Shown here: piece after piece, positions 20,938 through 29,580 of the stretch | Position numbering within the stretch: the first letter of the stretch is position 1 | Layout: each line of letters starts with the position of its first letter | The notes under the pieces: generated by a model | Seen by the model: the letters and a program-made list of their open reading frames with translations, nothing else | What the model was told of the DNA's origin: nothing | The model's database searches: none | Made by a program: the position numbers and the translations under genes | Assembly: GCA_029863705.1 (NCBI GenBank) | Contig: JAOTUU010000001.1 | Coordinates: 1 to 64,000, forward strand | Reading direction: 5' to 3' | Length of the DNA stretch: 64,000 nt | Origin: Gammaproteobacteria bacterium | GTDB lineage: Bacteria; Pseudomonadota; Gammaproteobacteria; Steroidobacterales; Woeseiaceae

Positions 20938-21611
20938 TTCGAATTGAAAATGTGACCAAGCGATATCCGGGAGGGCAGGAAGCCTTGTCGGGGCTTAACC
21001 TCGCGGTCGACAAAGGCGAAATGCTTTTTATAACCGGGCACTCCGGTGCGGGCAAAAGTACGTTGTTACGTCTCATTGCCCTCATCGAGAGGCCGAGCAG
21101 TGGCCAGGTGATCGTTGACGGCCAAAACACACGACGTGTAAAACGCCGCAAGATTCCGGCTTACCGTCGGCAAATCGGCATGGTCTTCCAGGACCACAAA
21201 CTTCTGTACGACCGACCTGTCGCAGACAACGTTGCGCTACCGCTGGTGATTGCCGGGGTCAGCCATCGTGATGCCGGCCGCCGCGTGCGCGCGGCACTCG
21301 ACCAGGTCGGACTGTTGCATAAGGAGCGCCGGACCCCGGAGACGCTGTCTGCTGGCGAACAGCAGCGGGTCGGCATCGCAAGGGCGATCGTCACACGGCC
21401 AAAGCTGCTCATCGCAGATGAACCGACGGGCAACCTCGACCCCGATTTGTCTTTGGAGGTTATGCGTATCTTTCGCCGCTTTAACGAGGTCGGTGTGACG
21501 TTGCTGATCGCAAGCCACGACATTTCGTTAATAGACCGGATGGGTTGTCGGCGCATCGCACTCGATGAAGGCAGGCTCGTTCCCGAGGAAGAGGAAGAGT
21601 CATGGCAGTAA
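20934..21611 (+). CDS. ftsE: Cell division ATP-binding protein FtsE
   Basis: GHSGAGKSTLLRLIA, LSAGEQQRVGIARAIV; between ftsY and ftsX. Confidence 0.95.
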   Translation: MIRIENVTKRYPGGQEALSGLNLAVDKGEMLFITGHSGAGKSTLLRLIALIERPSSGQVIVDGQNTRRVKRRKIPAYRRQIGMVFQDHKLLYDRPVADNVALPLVIAGVSHRDAGRRVRAALDQVGLLHKERRTPETLSAGEQQRVGIARAIVTRPKLLIADEPTGNLDPDLSLEVMRIFRRFNEVGVTLLIASHDISLIDRMGCRRIALDEGRLVPEEEEESWQ

Positions 21612-22567
21612 CTCGTCATTCGGACGCCGTCGCACCAGTCCATTCTTCGGGAGCCATTGCTACCTGGCTTACTCGCCACGTCAGCACGTCAATCGGTTCG
21701 TTGGGACGCCTGTTTCGACAACCATTTGCCAGCCTGATGATTGTCCTGGTTATCGCCGTCACGCTCGCTATTCCGGCGTCGTTAAACCTCGTTGTCAAGA
21801 ACGCACAATTTGTGAGCTCCGGTTGGGATAACGCGCTCGACTTTTCTATGTACCTGCAGAAGGATCTGAGTGAAAGCGACGCGAGTGAGCTTGCAAAACT
21901 CATTCAGCAACGTGCCGACGTTGCGTCGGTTCATCTTGTCACCGCGAGCGACGCCCTGGCAGAGTTCAAGGTGCAGTCCGGTTTCGGTGAAGCGCTTGAC
22001 CACCTTGCCGAGAACCCGCTGCCGCATACGCTCGTAGTCCGGCCGAGCTCGGCCAATACCAGCGAGTCGATGATCCTCCTGCAGGAAGAGCTTGGAAATC
22101 TGCCAGAAGCCGATCTCGTGCAGGTCGATACGGAGTGGGTACAGCGCTTTCACGCGATACTCGACATCATCAAGCAGGCGATTGTTATCGGCGCATCACT
22201 GCTCGGCGCGGCGATCATTGTCATTATCGGCAATACGATTCGACTCGACATTCAGAATCGGCGCGAGGAAATCGAGGTCACCAAGTTGATTGGTGCCAGC
22301 AACGCCTTTGTGCGCCGACCGTTCCTCTGGTCCGGGTTCTGGTACGGCCTTTTCGGCGGCCTTCTGGCCCTCGGGCTCGTCCAGTACGGCCTGTTCTTGC
22401 TCGAACAGCCGGCCGCGCGGCTCGCAGGACTGTACCAGAGTGGCGTCTCGATCCTTTCCCTGGATCTCCGGGAAAGCCTGTCAATATTGGCTGTTGGCGT
22501 CCTGCTTGGCTTGATCGGCTCGTGGTTCGCAGCGGCACGCCATATGAGGCGCATTGAACCTCGCTAG
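21602..22567 (+). CDS. ftsX: Cell division protein FtsX
   Basis: Permease with 4 TM; IQNRREEIEVTKLIGASNAFVRRPFLWSG. Confidence 0.94.
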   Translation: MAVTRHSDAVAPVHSSGAIATWLTRHVSTSIGSLGRLFRQPFASLMIVLVIAVTLAIPASLNLVVKNAQFVSSGWDNALDFSMYLQKDLSESDASELAKLIQQRADVASVHLVTASDALAEFKVQSGFGEALDHLAENPLPHTLVVRPSSANTSESMILLQEELGNLPEADLVQVDTEWVQRFHAILDIIKQAIVIGASLLGAAIIVIIGNTIRLDIQNRREEIEVTKLIGASNAFVRRPFLWSGFWYGLFGGLLALGLVQYGLFLLEQPAARLAGLYQSGVSILSLDLRESLSILAVGVLLGLIGSWFAAARHMRRIEPR

Positions 22568-22661
22568 GCCGATTAGACATAATCCGCTGCTCCGAGTAGC
22601 TCCTAAGATACGGATTTAACTATACAAATAGCTAAAACGTATGGGGAACCAATCACAGTTG

Positions 22662-22688
22662 TTAGCACTCTAACCCGCCGAGTGCTAA
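22662..22688. promoter_or_regulatory. CIRCE element (predicted HrcA operator)
   Basis: TTAGCACTC-taacccgcc-GAGTGCTAA, perfect 9/9 arms and 9-bp spacer, 27 nt upstream of rpoH ATG. Confidence 0.92.
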
Positions 22689-22715
22689 AATGAGCGCCCG
22701 AAACGGAGGTTCTGA

Positions 22716-23579
22716 ATGACTACAGCAGTTGCTACGACTAACCACGACCTGATTCTGGCTGGGCCAGTTGGCAGTCTGGATGCCTATATCCAGGCCGTTG
22801 GTGCTATCCCTGTGCTAAGCAAGGAAGACGAGCAAGCGCTCGCCAACAGATTCCGGGACAGCGAAGACCTCACAGCCGCTAGAGACCTGGTCATGGCACA
22901 TCTGCGCTTCGTTGTTCACATCGCCAAGGGCTATACCGGCTACGGTCTGCCATTGGCTGACCTCATCCAGGAAGGCAACGTTGGGCTCATGAAGGCTGTG
23001 AAGCGATTCGACCCTGAGTATGACGTACGGCTTGTGTCGTTCGCCGTGCATTGGATACGTGCCGAGATTCACGAATTCGTGCTCAAGAACTGGCGCATCG
23101 TCAAAGTTGCGACGACCAAGGCGCAGCGCAAACTGTTTTTCAACCTGCGCAAGTCCAAGAAGACCTTGGCGTGGTTGTCACATGCAGAGACCCAGGCCGT
23201 TGCGAAAGACCTTGGAGTGACGCCGAAAGAAGTTACTGAAATGGAGCGGCGCCTGAGCGCACGCGATGCCATTTTTGATCCGGGCCCGGATGCCGACGAC
23301 GACCATTCATTTACGCCGGCAGCCTATTTACCCAGCCCTGATGCCGACCCGGCCATACAGGTTGAGAAAACCGATTTTCACGACGATGCAACGTCAAGGA
23401 TGGCAGAGGCTATTACGACGCTGGATGATCGCAGCCGCCATATCCTCGAAAGCCGCTGGCTAACCGAGGACAAACTAACGCTGCATGAACTCGCTGCTGA
23501 GTACGAAGTGTCTGCTGAGCGCATTCGTCAGATCGAAGTGAACGCTATCAAGAAGCTCCGCACTGCGATGGCAGTGTAG
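22716..23579 (+). CDS. rpoH: RNA polymerase sigma-32 factor
   Basis: PLADLIQEGNVGLMKAVKRFDPEYDVRLVSFAVHWIRAEIHEFVLKNWRIVKVATTKAQRKLFFNLRK (RpoH box). Confidence 0.97.
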   Translation: MTTAVATTNHDLILAGPVGSLDAYIQAVGAIPVLSKEDEQALANRFRDSEDLTAARDLVMAHLRFVVHIAKGYTGYGLPLADLIQEGNVGLMKAVKRFDPEYDVRLVSFAVHWIRAEIHEFVLKNWRIVKVATTKAQRKLFFNLRKSKKTLAWLSHAETQAVAKDLGVTPKEVTEMERRLSARDAIFDPGPDADDDHSFTPAAYLPSPDADPAIQVEKTDFHDDATSRMAEAITTLDDRSRHILESRWLTEDKLTLHELAAEYEVSAERIRQIEVNAIKKLRTAMAV

Positions 23580-23590
23580 GGGCCGGAACC

Positions 23591-23914
23591 CTACTGATAC
23601 GTTTTACGGCGGTAGCGAATCCAGCCGCCATCTTCAACACCCTGCGGGTCGTCGTGAGTCCAATGCACGAGCCCGCCTAGCTCGTTCCACTCGTACATTC
23701 CACGAAAATGAACACGATCACCCAGCCCGACGGGAACCCGTCGGGCCAGGTCTATATTGTGTGCAATAAGCACTGATTCGCGATTTTGCAGTTGCAATAT
23801 GAACCGCTGATGCCGCGAGCCGTCATTGTCGTCGGATATGAGACGCTTGACGAATCCGGTACCCTCGATCCAGCTACCGGTGTCGCCCTTGTCATAGAAA
23901 TTGTCGATGCAGTT
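23591..23914 (-). pseudogene. DUF3465-like protein, apparently lacking its start/signal region
   Basis: Open frame NCIDNFYDKGDTGSWIEGTGFVKRLISDDNDGSRHQRFILQLQNRESVLIAHNIDLARRVPVGLGDRVHFRGMYEWNELGGLVHWTHDDPQGVEDGGWIRYRRKTYQ; only a TTG at 23797 inside the domain could start it; frame is blocked upstream by TAA. Confidence 0.6.
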
Positions 23915-23915
23915 T

Positions 23916-24587
23916 CTACCCGGCGGTTAGCGGCACCATTGTGATCTCGACCCGGCGATTCACCTGCCGTCCTTCAGGCGTACTGTTGTCTGCTACGGGT
24001 CGCAATTCGCCCATACCAAGCGTTATAAGACGCTCGCCCAGGATATCTCGTGCCTGAAGGTAAGCTGAGACTGAAGAAGCGCGACGCTCGGACAGGGCTT
24101 GGTTGTAGCTCTCTGAACCGGTGCTATCTGTGTGGCCCGCGACCTCGATGATTGTCTGGTCAAATTCCTTCAGGACCTTGCCAACCGAACCAAGCACTTC
24201 GAAAAATGCCGGGCTTAGATCGGAACTATTCGTGGCGAATGTGACATTGCCAGGCATATTCAACGTAATGTTATCGCCAATACGCGTAACGCTAACGCCC
24301 GTTCCTTCGAGTTCGGCACGTAACTTGGCTTCCTGCTTGTCCTGGTAGTGGCCGATCGCTCCACCGGCCAATGCCCCGATACCAGCACCAATAAGGGCGT
24401 GCTGGCGCCGCTCGAGTGAATCATCACCCGAAATGAGGCCCACTACGGCACCACTCGCTGCGCCGATGAGTGCACCACGGGTGGATTTGCTCATTTTCTC
24501 TTCGCCGGTATAGGCGTCCAGGGTCTCGCAACCACTGGCAAGTACTGCAGTTCCAATAACCACCAGCTTCAAAATTCTGGTATCCAT
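23916..24587 (-). CDS. OmpA-family lipoprotein with glycine-zipper domain (YiaD-like)
   Basis: Lipobox VLASGC; Gly-zipper GALIGAASGAVVG; OmpA motif VAGHTDSTGSESYNQALSERRASSV. Confidence 0.92.
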   Translation of the reverse strand: MDTRILKLVVIGTAVLASGCETLDAYTGEEKMSKSTRGALIGAASGAVVGLISGDDSLERRQHALIGAGIGALAGGAIGHYQDKQEAKLRAELEGTGVSVTRIGDNITLNMPGNVTFATNSSDLSPAFFEVLGSVGKVLKEFDQTIIEVAGHTDSTGSESYNQALSERRASSVSAYLQARDILGERLITLGMGELRPVADNSTPEGRQVNRRVEITMVPLTAG

Positions 24588-24729
24588 TTTCCTCTCCTCA
24601 TATTTGTCGACAGACCTCTGGCCCGTCCGAAATCCGTTTGCACTCTAGCATTTAGCAACAGATAACATGAACGACCACTTAACAGTTTCGCTTATGTAGA
24701 ATGGGCTCTCAAGACCCCCAAGGCAGACC

Positions 24730-25197
24730 ATGAGCGAAGCAGACGGTTGGTTGACGCGCTACGAGGAAACTCACAGCGATCTGACGCATCCGGGCGTTTA
24801 CTGGGCCTCTGTGCCGATGGTCGTCCTCGGCACAGTTGGGCTGTTGTGGTTGCTGCCAACTCCAGATGAGTTCTTTAAGATCTCACCATTATTGAACTGG
24901 GGCAGTGCTTTTTTGATGGTTACTGCGGTCTACTACTTCATCATTTCTGTGTCGCTCGCGATTGGAATGCTGCCCTTCATCTTAGGTGTCGCGACTTTCC
25001 AGGTATGGCTCGCAAATACAGATTACACTCCCCTCCGGGTCACCGTGACCATGCTGGTCGCGGGTGTAATAGGCTTGTGGCTTGGCCGCTTCAAAAAGGG
25101 CAATGTGGGCGCCGTTTTGCAGGATCTGCAGTTAATGATGATCGGTCCCGCCTGGCTGCTTTCCGTAATTTATAGACGAATTGGAATACCGTATTGA
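24730..25197 (+). CDS. Mpo1/DUF962-like membrane protein
   Basis: WLTRYEETHSDLTHPGVYWASVPMVVLGTVGLLWLLP and multiple TM. Confidence 0.65.
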   Translation: MSEADGWLTRYEETHSDLTHPGVYWASVPMVVLGTVGLLWLLPTPDEFFKISPLLNWGSAFLMVTAVYYFIISVSLAIGMLPFILGVATFQVWLANTDYTPLRVTVTMLVAGVIGLWLGRFKKGNVGAVLQDLQLMMIGPAWLLSVIYRRIGIPY

Positions 25198-26372
25198 ACA
25201 CTCAAGACAGCAATCTCAATCCACTTGATCTTTTCGATGTCCACTCCGAGTTTTCGGAAGAAGAACACATGGTTCAGGACTCGGTCGCCCGCTTTGTCGA
25301 CGACCAGGTAATCCCGCTGATGCGCGAGGCATTTGAACAGCATCAATTTCCGCGTGAACTGGTTCCGATGGTCGCTGACCTTGGTTTGTTCGGCAGCTCA
25401 ATCGATGGTTATGATTGTGCGGGACTCAACAGTATTTGTTACGGGCTGATTTGCCAGGAACTCGAGCGCGGCGACAGCGGACTGCGCAGTTTCGTATCCG
25501 TGCAGAGCAGCCTGGTCATGTTTCCAATTCACGCCTACGGCTCCGAAGAACAAAAACAGCGTTGGTTGCCGGCGATGTCCCGTGGCGAAGCAATCGGCTG
25601 TTTTGGCTTAACCGAACCACATGGTGGCTCCGACCCCAGCAACATGAAAACGCATGCAAAGCGTGATGGTGATGACTGGATCATCAATGGGTCGAAAATG
25701 TGGATCACCAACGGCACGATTGCCGATGCCGCGATCGTCTGGGCGATGACCGATGAAGGTGTCAAAGGCTTTATCGTTGAGAAAGACATGCCAGGCTTTA
25801 CGGCTCCTGAGATCGAAAACAAATTCTCACTACGAGCTTCAGTGACTTCCTCATTATTCCTTGATGACGTTCGAGTTCCCGAGGCTAATGTCCTGCCCGG
25901 CGCAACCAGCCTTAAAGCACCGCTAAGTTGCTTGACCCAGGCGCGCTACGGCATTGCCTGGGGCGTGATCGGTGCAGCGCAGGCCTGCCTCGACGAAGTC
26001 ATCCGTTACAGCGCGGACCGTATCTTGTTCAACAAACCGTTGTCTCATACGCAGACTATTCAAATTCGCCTTGCCGACATGGCGCGGCGCATCACGACGG
26101 CACAGCTTCTGGCGCTGCAGCTCGGCCGGCTTAAAGATCGGGGTCGACTCAGCCCCACGCAGGTATCGCTTGCAAAATGGAATAACTGTCGTGCCGCTCT
26201 GGATATAGCCAGGGATGCCCGAGACATTCTCGGTGGCAGCGGCATCAGCGCCGAGTACGTCCCGATTCGGCACATGCTAAACCTCGAAAGCGTTATCACT
26301 TACGAAGGAACCGAAACTATCCACCAGCTCGTTGTTGGCAAACAGTTGACCGGCGCCAACGCTTTTGGGTAG
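25194..26372 (+). CDS. Acyl-CoA dehydrogenase, glutaryl-CoA dehydrogenase-like
   Basis: GCFGLTEPHGGSDPSNMKTHAKRDGDDWIINGSKMWITNG; C-terminal VITYEGTETIHQLVVGKQLTG. Confidence 0.92.
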   Translation: MNTQDSNLNPLDLFDVHSEFSEEEHMVQDSVARFVDDQVIPLMREAFEQHQFPRELVPMVADLGLFGSSIDGYDCAGLNSICYGLICQELERGDSGLRSFVSVQSSLVMFPIHAYGSEEQKQRWLPAMSRGEAIGCFGLTEPHGGSDPSNMKTHAKRDGDDWIINGSKMWITNGTIADAAIVWAMTDEGVKGFIVEKDMPGFTAPEIENKFSLRASVTSSLFLDDVRVPEANVLPGATSLKAPLSCLTQARYGIAWGVIGAAQACLDEVIRYSADRILFNKPLSHTQTIQIRLADMARRITTAQLLALQLGRLKDRGRLSPTQVSLAKWNNCRAALDIARDARDILGGSGISAEYVPIRHMLNLESVITYEGTETIHQLVVGKQLTGANAFG

Positions 26373-26378
26373 TCCCGC

Positions 26379-27698
26379 TTGACAAAAACTCGCCTGCCAT
26401 TGGATCGCGACGTTTGGCGTATCGCCGCACCAATGATTCTTTCCAACATCTCTGTGCCGCTGCTCGGCATGGTCGATACGGGCGTCACGGGCCATCTTGA
26501 GAGCTCAACTTACCTGGGCGCCGTCGCGATCGGTGGCACTGTCTTCGGTTTCCTGTATACGGGCATGAACTTCCTGCGCATGGGAACAACGGGCATCGCA
26601 GCCCAGCGTTTTGGTGCCAATGACAATGACGGCCTGCGCGTTTCGCTGGGCCAGGCCATCATCGTTGCACTGCTAATCGCTTTCGCGCTTATTGCCGCTC
26701 AACGCCCGATCGGACAGTTAGCGATGCGCCTTATCGGTGCCGAAGGAGCCGTAGAAACTCACGCGCTGCACTATTTCTCGATTCGCATCTGGAGCGCGCC
26801 GGGGACGCTGGCAAACTTCGCACTTATCGGCTGGTTTATAGGGATGCAGAACGCGCGGGTACCACTGCTCATCTTTCTGACGATCAACCTAAGCAACATA
26901 GCTCTCGACTTGTGGTTTGTTTTGTCTCTCGGCATGAAGGTCGACGGCGTCGCACTTGCGTCCGTCATTGCCGAGTATTCCGGCCTGATGGTTGGACTCG
27001 CGTTCGCGGTACTTGCACTGCGTCGGCGTACTGGCCACTGGCCATTCGCGCGCCTATTCAACATTCGTGCGTATGCCGCATTTTTCTCTGTGAACGCACA
27101 TTTGTTTATACGCACGATGGCGCTGATGTTCACTTTCGGCTTCGTCACCGCGCAGGGTGCGAGGCTTGGCGGTTTGTTTCTGGCTGCCAATGCCGTGCTA
27201 ATGAATCTGCAGACACTGACTGCGTTCGGCCTCGACGGCGTAGCACACGCGGCCGAGGCGCTGGTTGGCAAGGCCGTCGGAGAAAAACGGCGTGATGCGC
27301 TCGAGCAAGCTGTCCGTCTGACGCTCAAGTGGTCGCTGCTCATCGCACTTGGTTTTTGTGCGGCCTATGTCATGGCCGGCCCGCTGTTGGTACGCTTGTT
27401 AACCGACCTTCCAGAGGTGCGCGAAACGGCCATGCAGTTTCTGCCCTGGCTTATTATCTCTCCGCTCGTTTCTGTATGGTCGTTTCTCTACGACGGCGTC
27501 TACATCGGCGCAACTCGTGCAAAAGCAATGCGCGACATCATGATCTTTTCAACGCTCGTCGTTTTCCTGCCTGCCTGGTACCTGCTGCAGGGCTACGGCA
27601 ACCACGGTTTGTGGCTGGCCTTCACGCTATTTATGGCCAGCCGGGGAATTGGCATGCACATCGCTTATCGCAAGTCAGTGTTACCGTCAGTGATCTGA
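26379..27698 (+). CDS. MATE efflux family protein, DinF-like
   Basis: 12-TM protein; RIAAPMILSNISVPLLGMVDTGVTGHL. Confidence 0.9.
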   Translation: MTKTRLPLDRDVWRIAAPMILSNISVPLLGMVDTGVTGHLESSTYLGAVAIGGTVFGFLYTGMNFLRMGTTGIAAQRFGANDNDGLRVSLGQAIIVALLIAFALIAAQRPIGQLAMRLIGAEGAVETHALHYFSIRIWSAPGTLANFALIGWFIGMQNARVPLLIFLTINLSNIALDLWFVLSLGMKVDGVALASVIAEYSGLMVGLAFAVLALRRRTGHWPFARLFNIRAYAAFFSVNAHLFIRTMALMFTFGFVTAQGARLGGLFLAANAVLMNLQTLTAFGLDGVAHAAEALVGKAVGEKRRDALEQAVRLTLKWSLLIALGFCAAYVMAGPLLVRLLTDLPEVRETAMQFLPWLIISPLVSVWSFLYDGVYIGATRAKAMRDIMIFSTLVVFLPAWYLLQGYGNHGLWLAFTLFMASRGIGMHIAYRKSVLPSVI

Positions 27699-27747
27699 CA
27701 AAACACGTCTTCGACCTCTACCGTCACAGCCTCTCCGTCTTTCAAAG

Positions 27748-27763
27748 TGTGAATCGGATCACA
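27748..27763. promoter_or_regulatory. CRP/Vfr-type binding site
   Basis: TGTGA-atcgga-TCACA, perfect consensus, in the 27699-27868 intergenic region. Confidence 0.6.
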
Positions 27764-27880
27764 AATACTGCCCGAATGGCGAGTATTGGCCGCATCTTGT
27801 GATCGGAATCCCGTCAAGTCTTGCCACATAGAGGTATTGTTCCACAGGAAATAAAGATCAGATAACATGTGAGAACAGCA

Positions 27881-28114
27881 ATGTGGCTACCAAAAACAGT
27901 CTATGAGCGCGTGCCGCAGTACTGGCTGGTATTGGGCCTGCTATTCATGTCATCAGGCATGTACCTCGGCTTCGAATACCGGCTGTCCTATTTTTACTTC
28001 GGCATCGGGGTAATTTGCGCCCTTTGGAGCATGTGGGCCTTTTCAGTGCGCCTGCGCAACAGGACGGCGTCGCACGATGCTGAATCGAAATTCACGCAAC
28101 CCCCTTTAGAATAG
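27881..28114 (+). CDS. Small membrane protein, tandem paralog 1
   Basis: MWLPKTVYERVPQYWLVLGLLFMSSGMYLGFEYRLSYFYFGIGV; near-identical architecture to the next ORF. Confidence 0.75.
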   Translation: MWLPKTVYERVPQYWLVLGLLFMSSGMYLGFEYRLSYFYFGIGVICALWSMWAFSVRLRNRTASHDAESKFTQPPLE

Positions 28115-28129
28115 AGAGTGAGATCGAAT

Positions 28130-28378
28130 ATGTGGTTACCGTCTCCAGTCTACGAGCGCATTCCGCAGTTTTGGTTTTTGCTCGGACTGCTGTTCATGTC
28201 AGCCGGAACATACATTGGCTTTGACTACCAATTGACGTTTTTCTATTTCGGTGTCGGCTTTGGTTGCTCCACCTGGGGTCTGTGCATATTTGCCATGCGC
28301 AGACGCGCTCGCAAGGTCCTGAACCAGCTGCAGGAATCCACAGACAACCTGATCCCGGGCAGCGGAAGCGCTGCTTAA
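28130..28378 (+). CDS. Small membrane protein, tandem paralog 2
   Basis: MWLPSPVYERIPQFWFLLGLLFMSAGTYIGFDYQLTFFYFGVGF. Confidence 0.75.
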   Translation: MWLPSPVYERIPQFWFLLGLLFMSAGTYIGFDYQLTFFYFGVGFGCSTWGLCIFAMRRRARKVLNQLQESTDNLIPGSGSAA

Positions 28379-28478
28379 AGCCTGCCGGACTACCTCCGCC
28401 CGCCTCACTCTCGCCGGTTTCAACGACGATGTAGAATAAAGCGCAGACATCGCTGTGCTTTAACCTCGAAGGGTCTCA

Positions 28479-29021
28479 ATGGGCTGGAAAAAACTAAGTA
28501 CCCGCGTCGTTTTTGAAAACGACTGGATGGAAGTTCGTGAGGATCACGTAGTCAACCCTGGCGGCGGCGAGAATCAGTACGGATATGTCCACTTCAAAAA
28601 CCGCGCCGTCGCGATTGTTCCGCTGGATGACAAGCTGAACATCTGGCTCGTGGGGCAGCAGCGTTACACGCTTGGCCAGTGGTCGTGGGAACTGCCGATG
28701 GGCGGCGCCCCACTTGAAGAGTTGCCGCTTGCAGCCGCGAAGCGGGAGTTAAAAGAGGAAACCGGTCTTTCCGCGGAACATTGGACCGAGATTATGCAGC
28801 TACACCCGAGCAACTCGATTACCGACGAAATCGGCTACGTCTACCTCGCCGAAGGCCTTACTGATGGTGAAACCGATTTTGAGGAAACCGAAGCTCTCGA
28901 GATCCGTAAACTTCCGCTCGAAGATGCGCTGACGATGGTTCGCGACGGCAGCATTAGCGATGCAATCAGTGTTGCGGCGTTGTTACGCATCGCCGAAATC
29001 AAAACACCATCTTCGCAGTAA
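28479..29021 (+). CDS. NUDIX hydrolase (ADP-ribose pyrophosphatase-like)
   Basis: Nudix box GGAPLEELPLAAAKRELKEETGL. Confidence 0.9.
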   Translation: MGWKKLSTRVVFENDWMEVREDHVVNPGGGENQYGYVHFKNRAVAIVPLDDKLNIWLVGQQRYTLGQWSWELPMGGAPLEELPLAAAKRELKEETGLSAEHWTEIMQLHPSNSITDEIGYVYLAEGLTDGETDFEETEALEIRKLPLEDALTMVRDGSISDAISVAALLRIAEIKTPSSQ

Positions 29022-29580
29022 CAACATAGCGCAGCGGGCCGCCGGCCGCGCGTGCATCAAACGGATAGCACGTTACCAGGCTCAGCATCGGCGACTCGGT
29101 ATCAAGCAACAGGCTGCCGCGTCGCGAATCAATAACGTCGATGCCGACAATCTTGTACAAATGTTTGTCACCGCCAATTTCTTCAATGGACAGGGCCTCG
29201 CCTATAGCGACGTCACGGAGAAAGCTGAAGTGCGTATCACGGTGTCCGGCGATAACGCTGTTGCCATGCTCGCCCGGTAATGAGCTCGCACTCAGGTGCC
29301 CGGGGCCGAAAGCGAGGGTTCGCCCCGATCCGCCCGCCAACACTATCAGATCCACCTCTCCAGACTTCGCGGACAACCTCGCCACCGGCCACGTGTCTGC
29401 CCACGGCCAGGGCACAGGATGCTCTTCGCCATCGGCTGCCCGATTCCATGCTCGAACCATTAATTCCTGCGCCAGCCACGCTTTTGCAGGAATGTAGGCG
29501 CCCTGACCGAGTTGCCAAAATCCGAGACATAGCAGACACGCCACCAGCCAGCCCCGAACTGACCTAGTACGCCAGGCCAT
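28999..29580 (-). CDS. Class GN (class D) marine proteobacterial sortase
   Basis: Catalytic His in VIAGHRDTHFSFL, Cys in LVTCYPFDA, Arg in GGPLRYVV; N-terminal TM. Confidence 0.92.
   Translation of the reverse strand: MAWRTRSVRGWLVACLLCLGFWQLGQGAYIPAKAWLAQELMVRAWNRAADGEEHPVPWPWADTWPVARLSAKSGEVDLIVLAGGSGRTLAFGPGHLSASSLPGEHGNSVIAGHRDTHFSFLRDVAIGEALSIEEIGGDKHLYKIVGIDVIDSRRGSLLLDTESPMLSLVTCYPFDARAAGGPLRYVVTAKMVF

Noticed and set aside
27665-27868. 67-aa minus-strand ORF over the CRP-type site
   Set aside because: No recognisable domain, overlaps the end of the MATE gene; kept as unannotated
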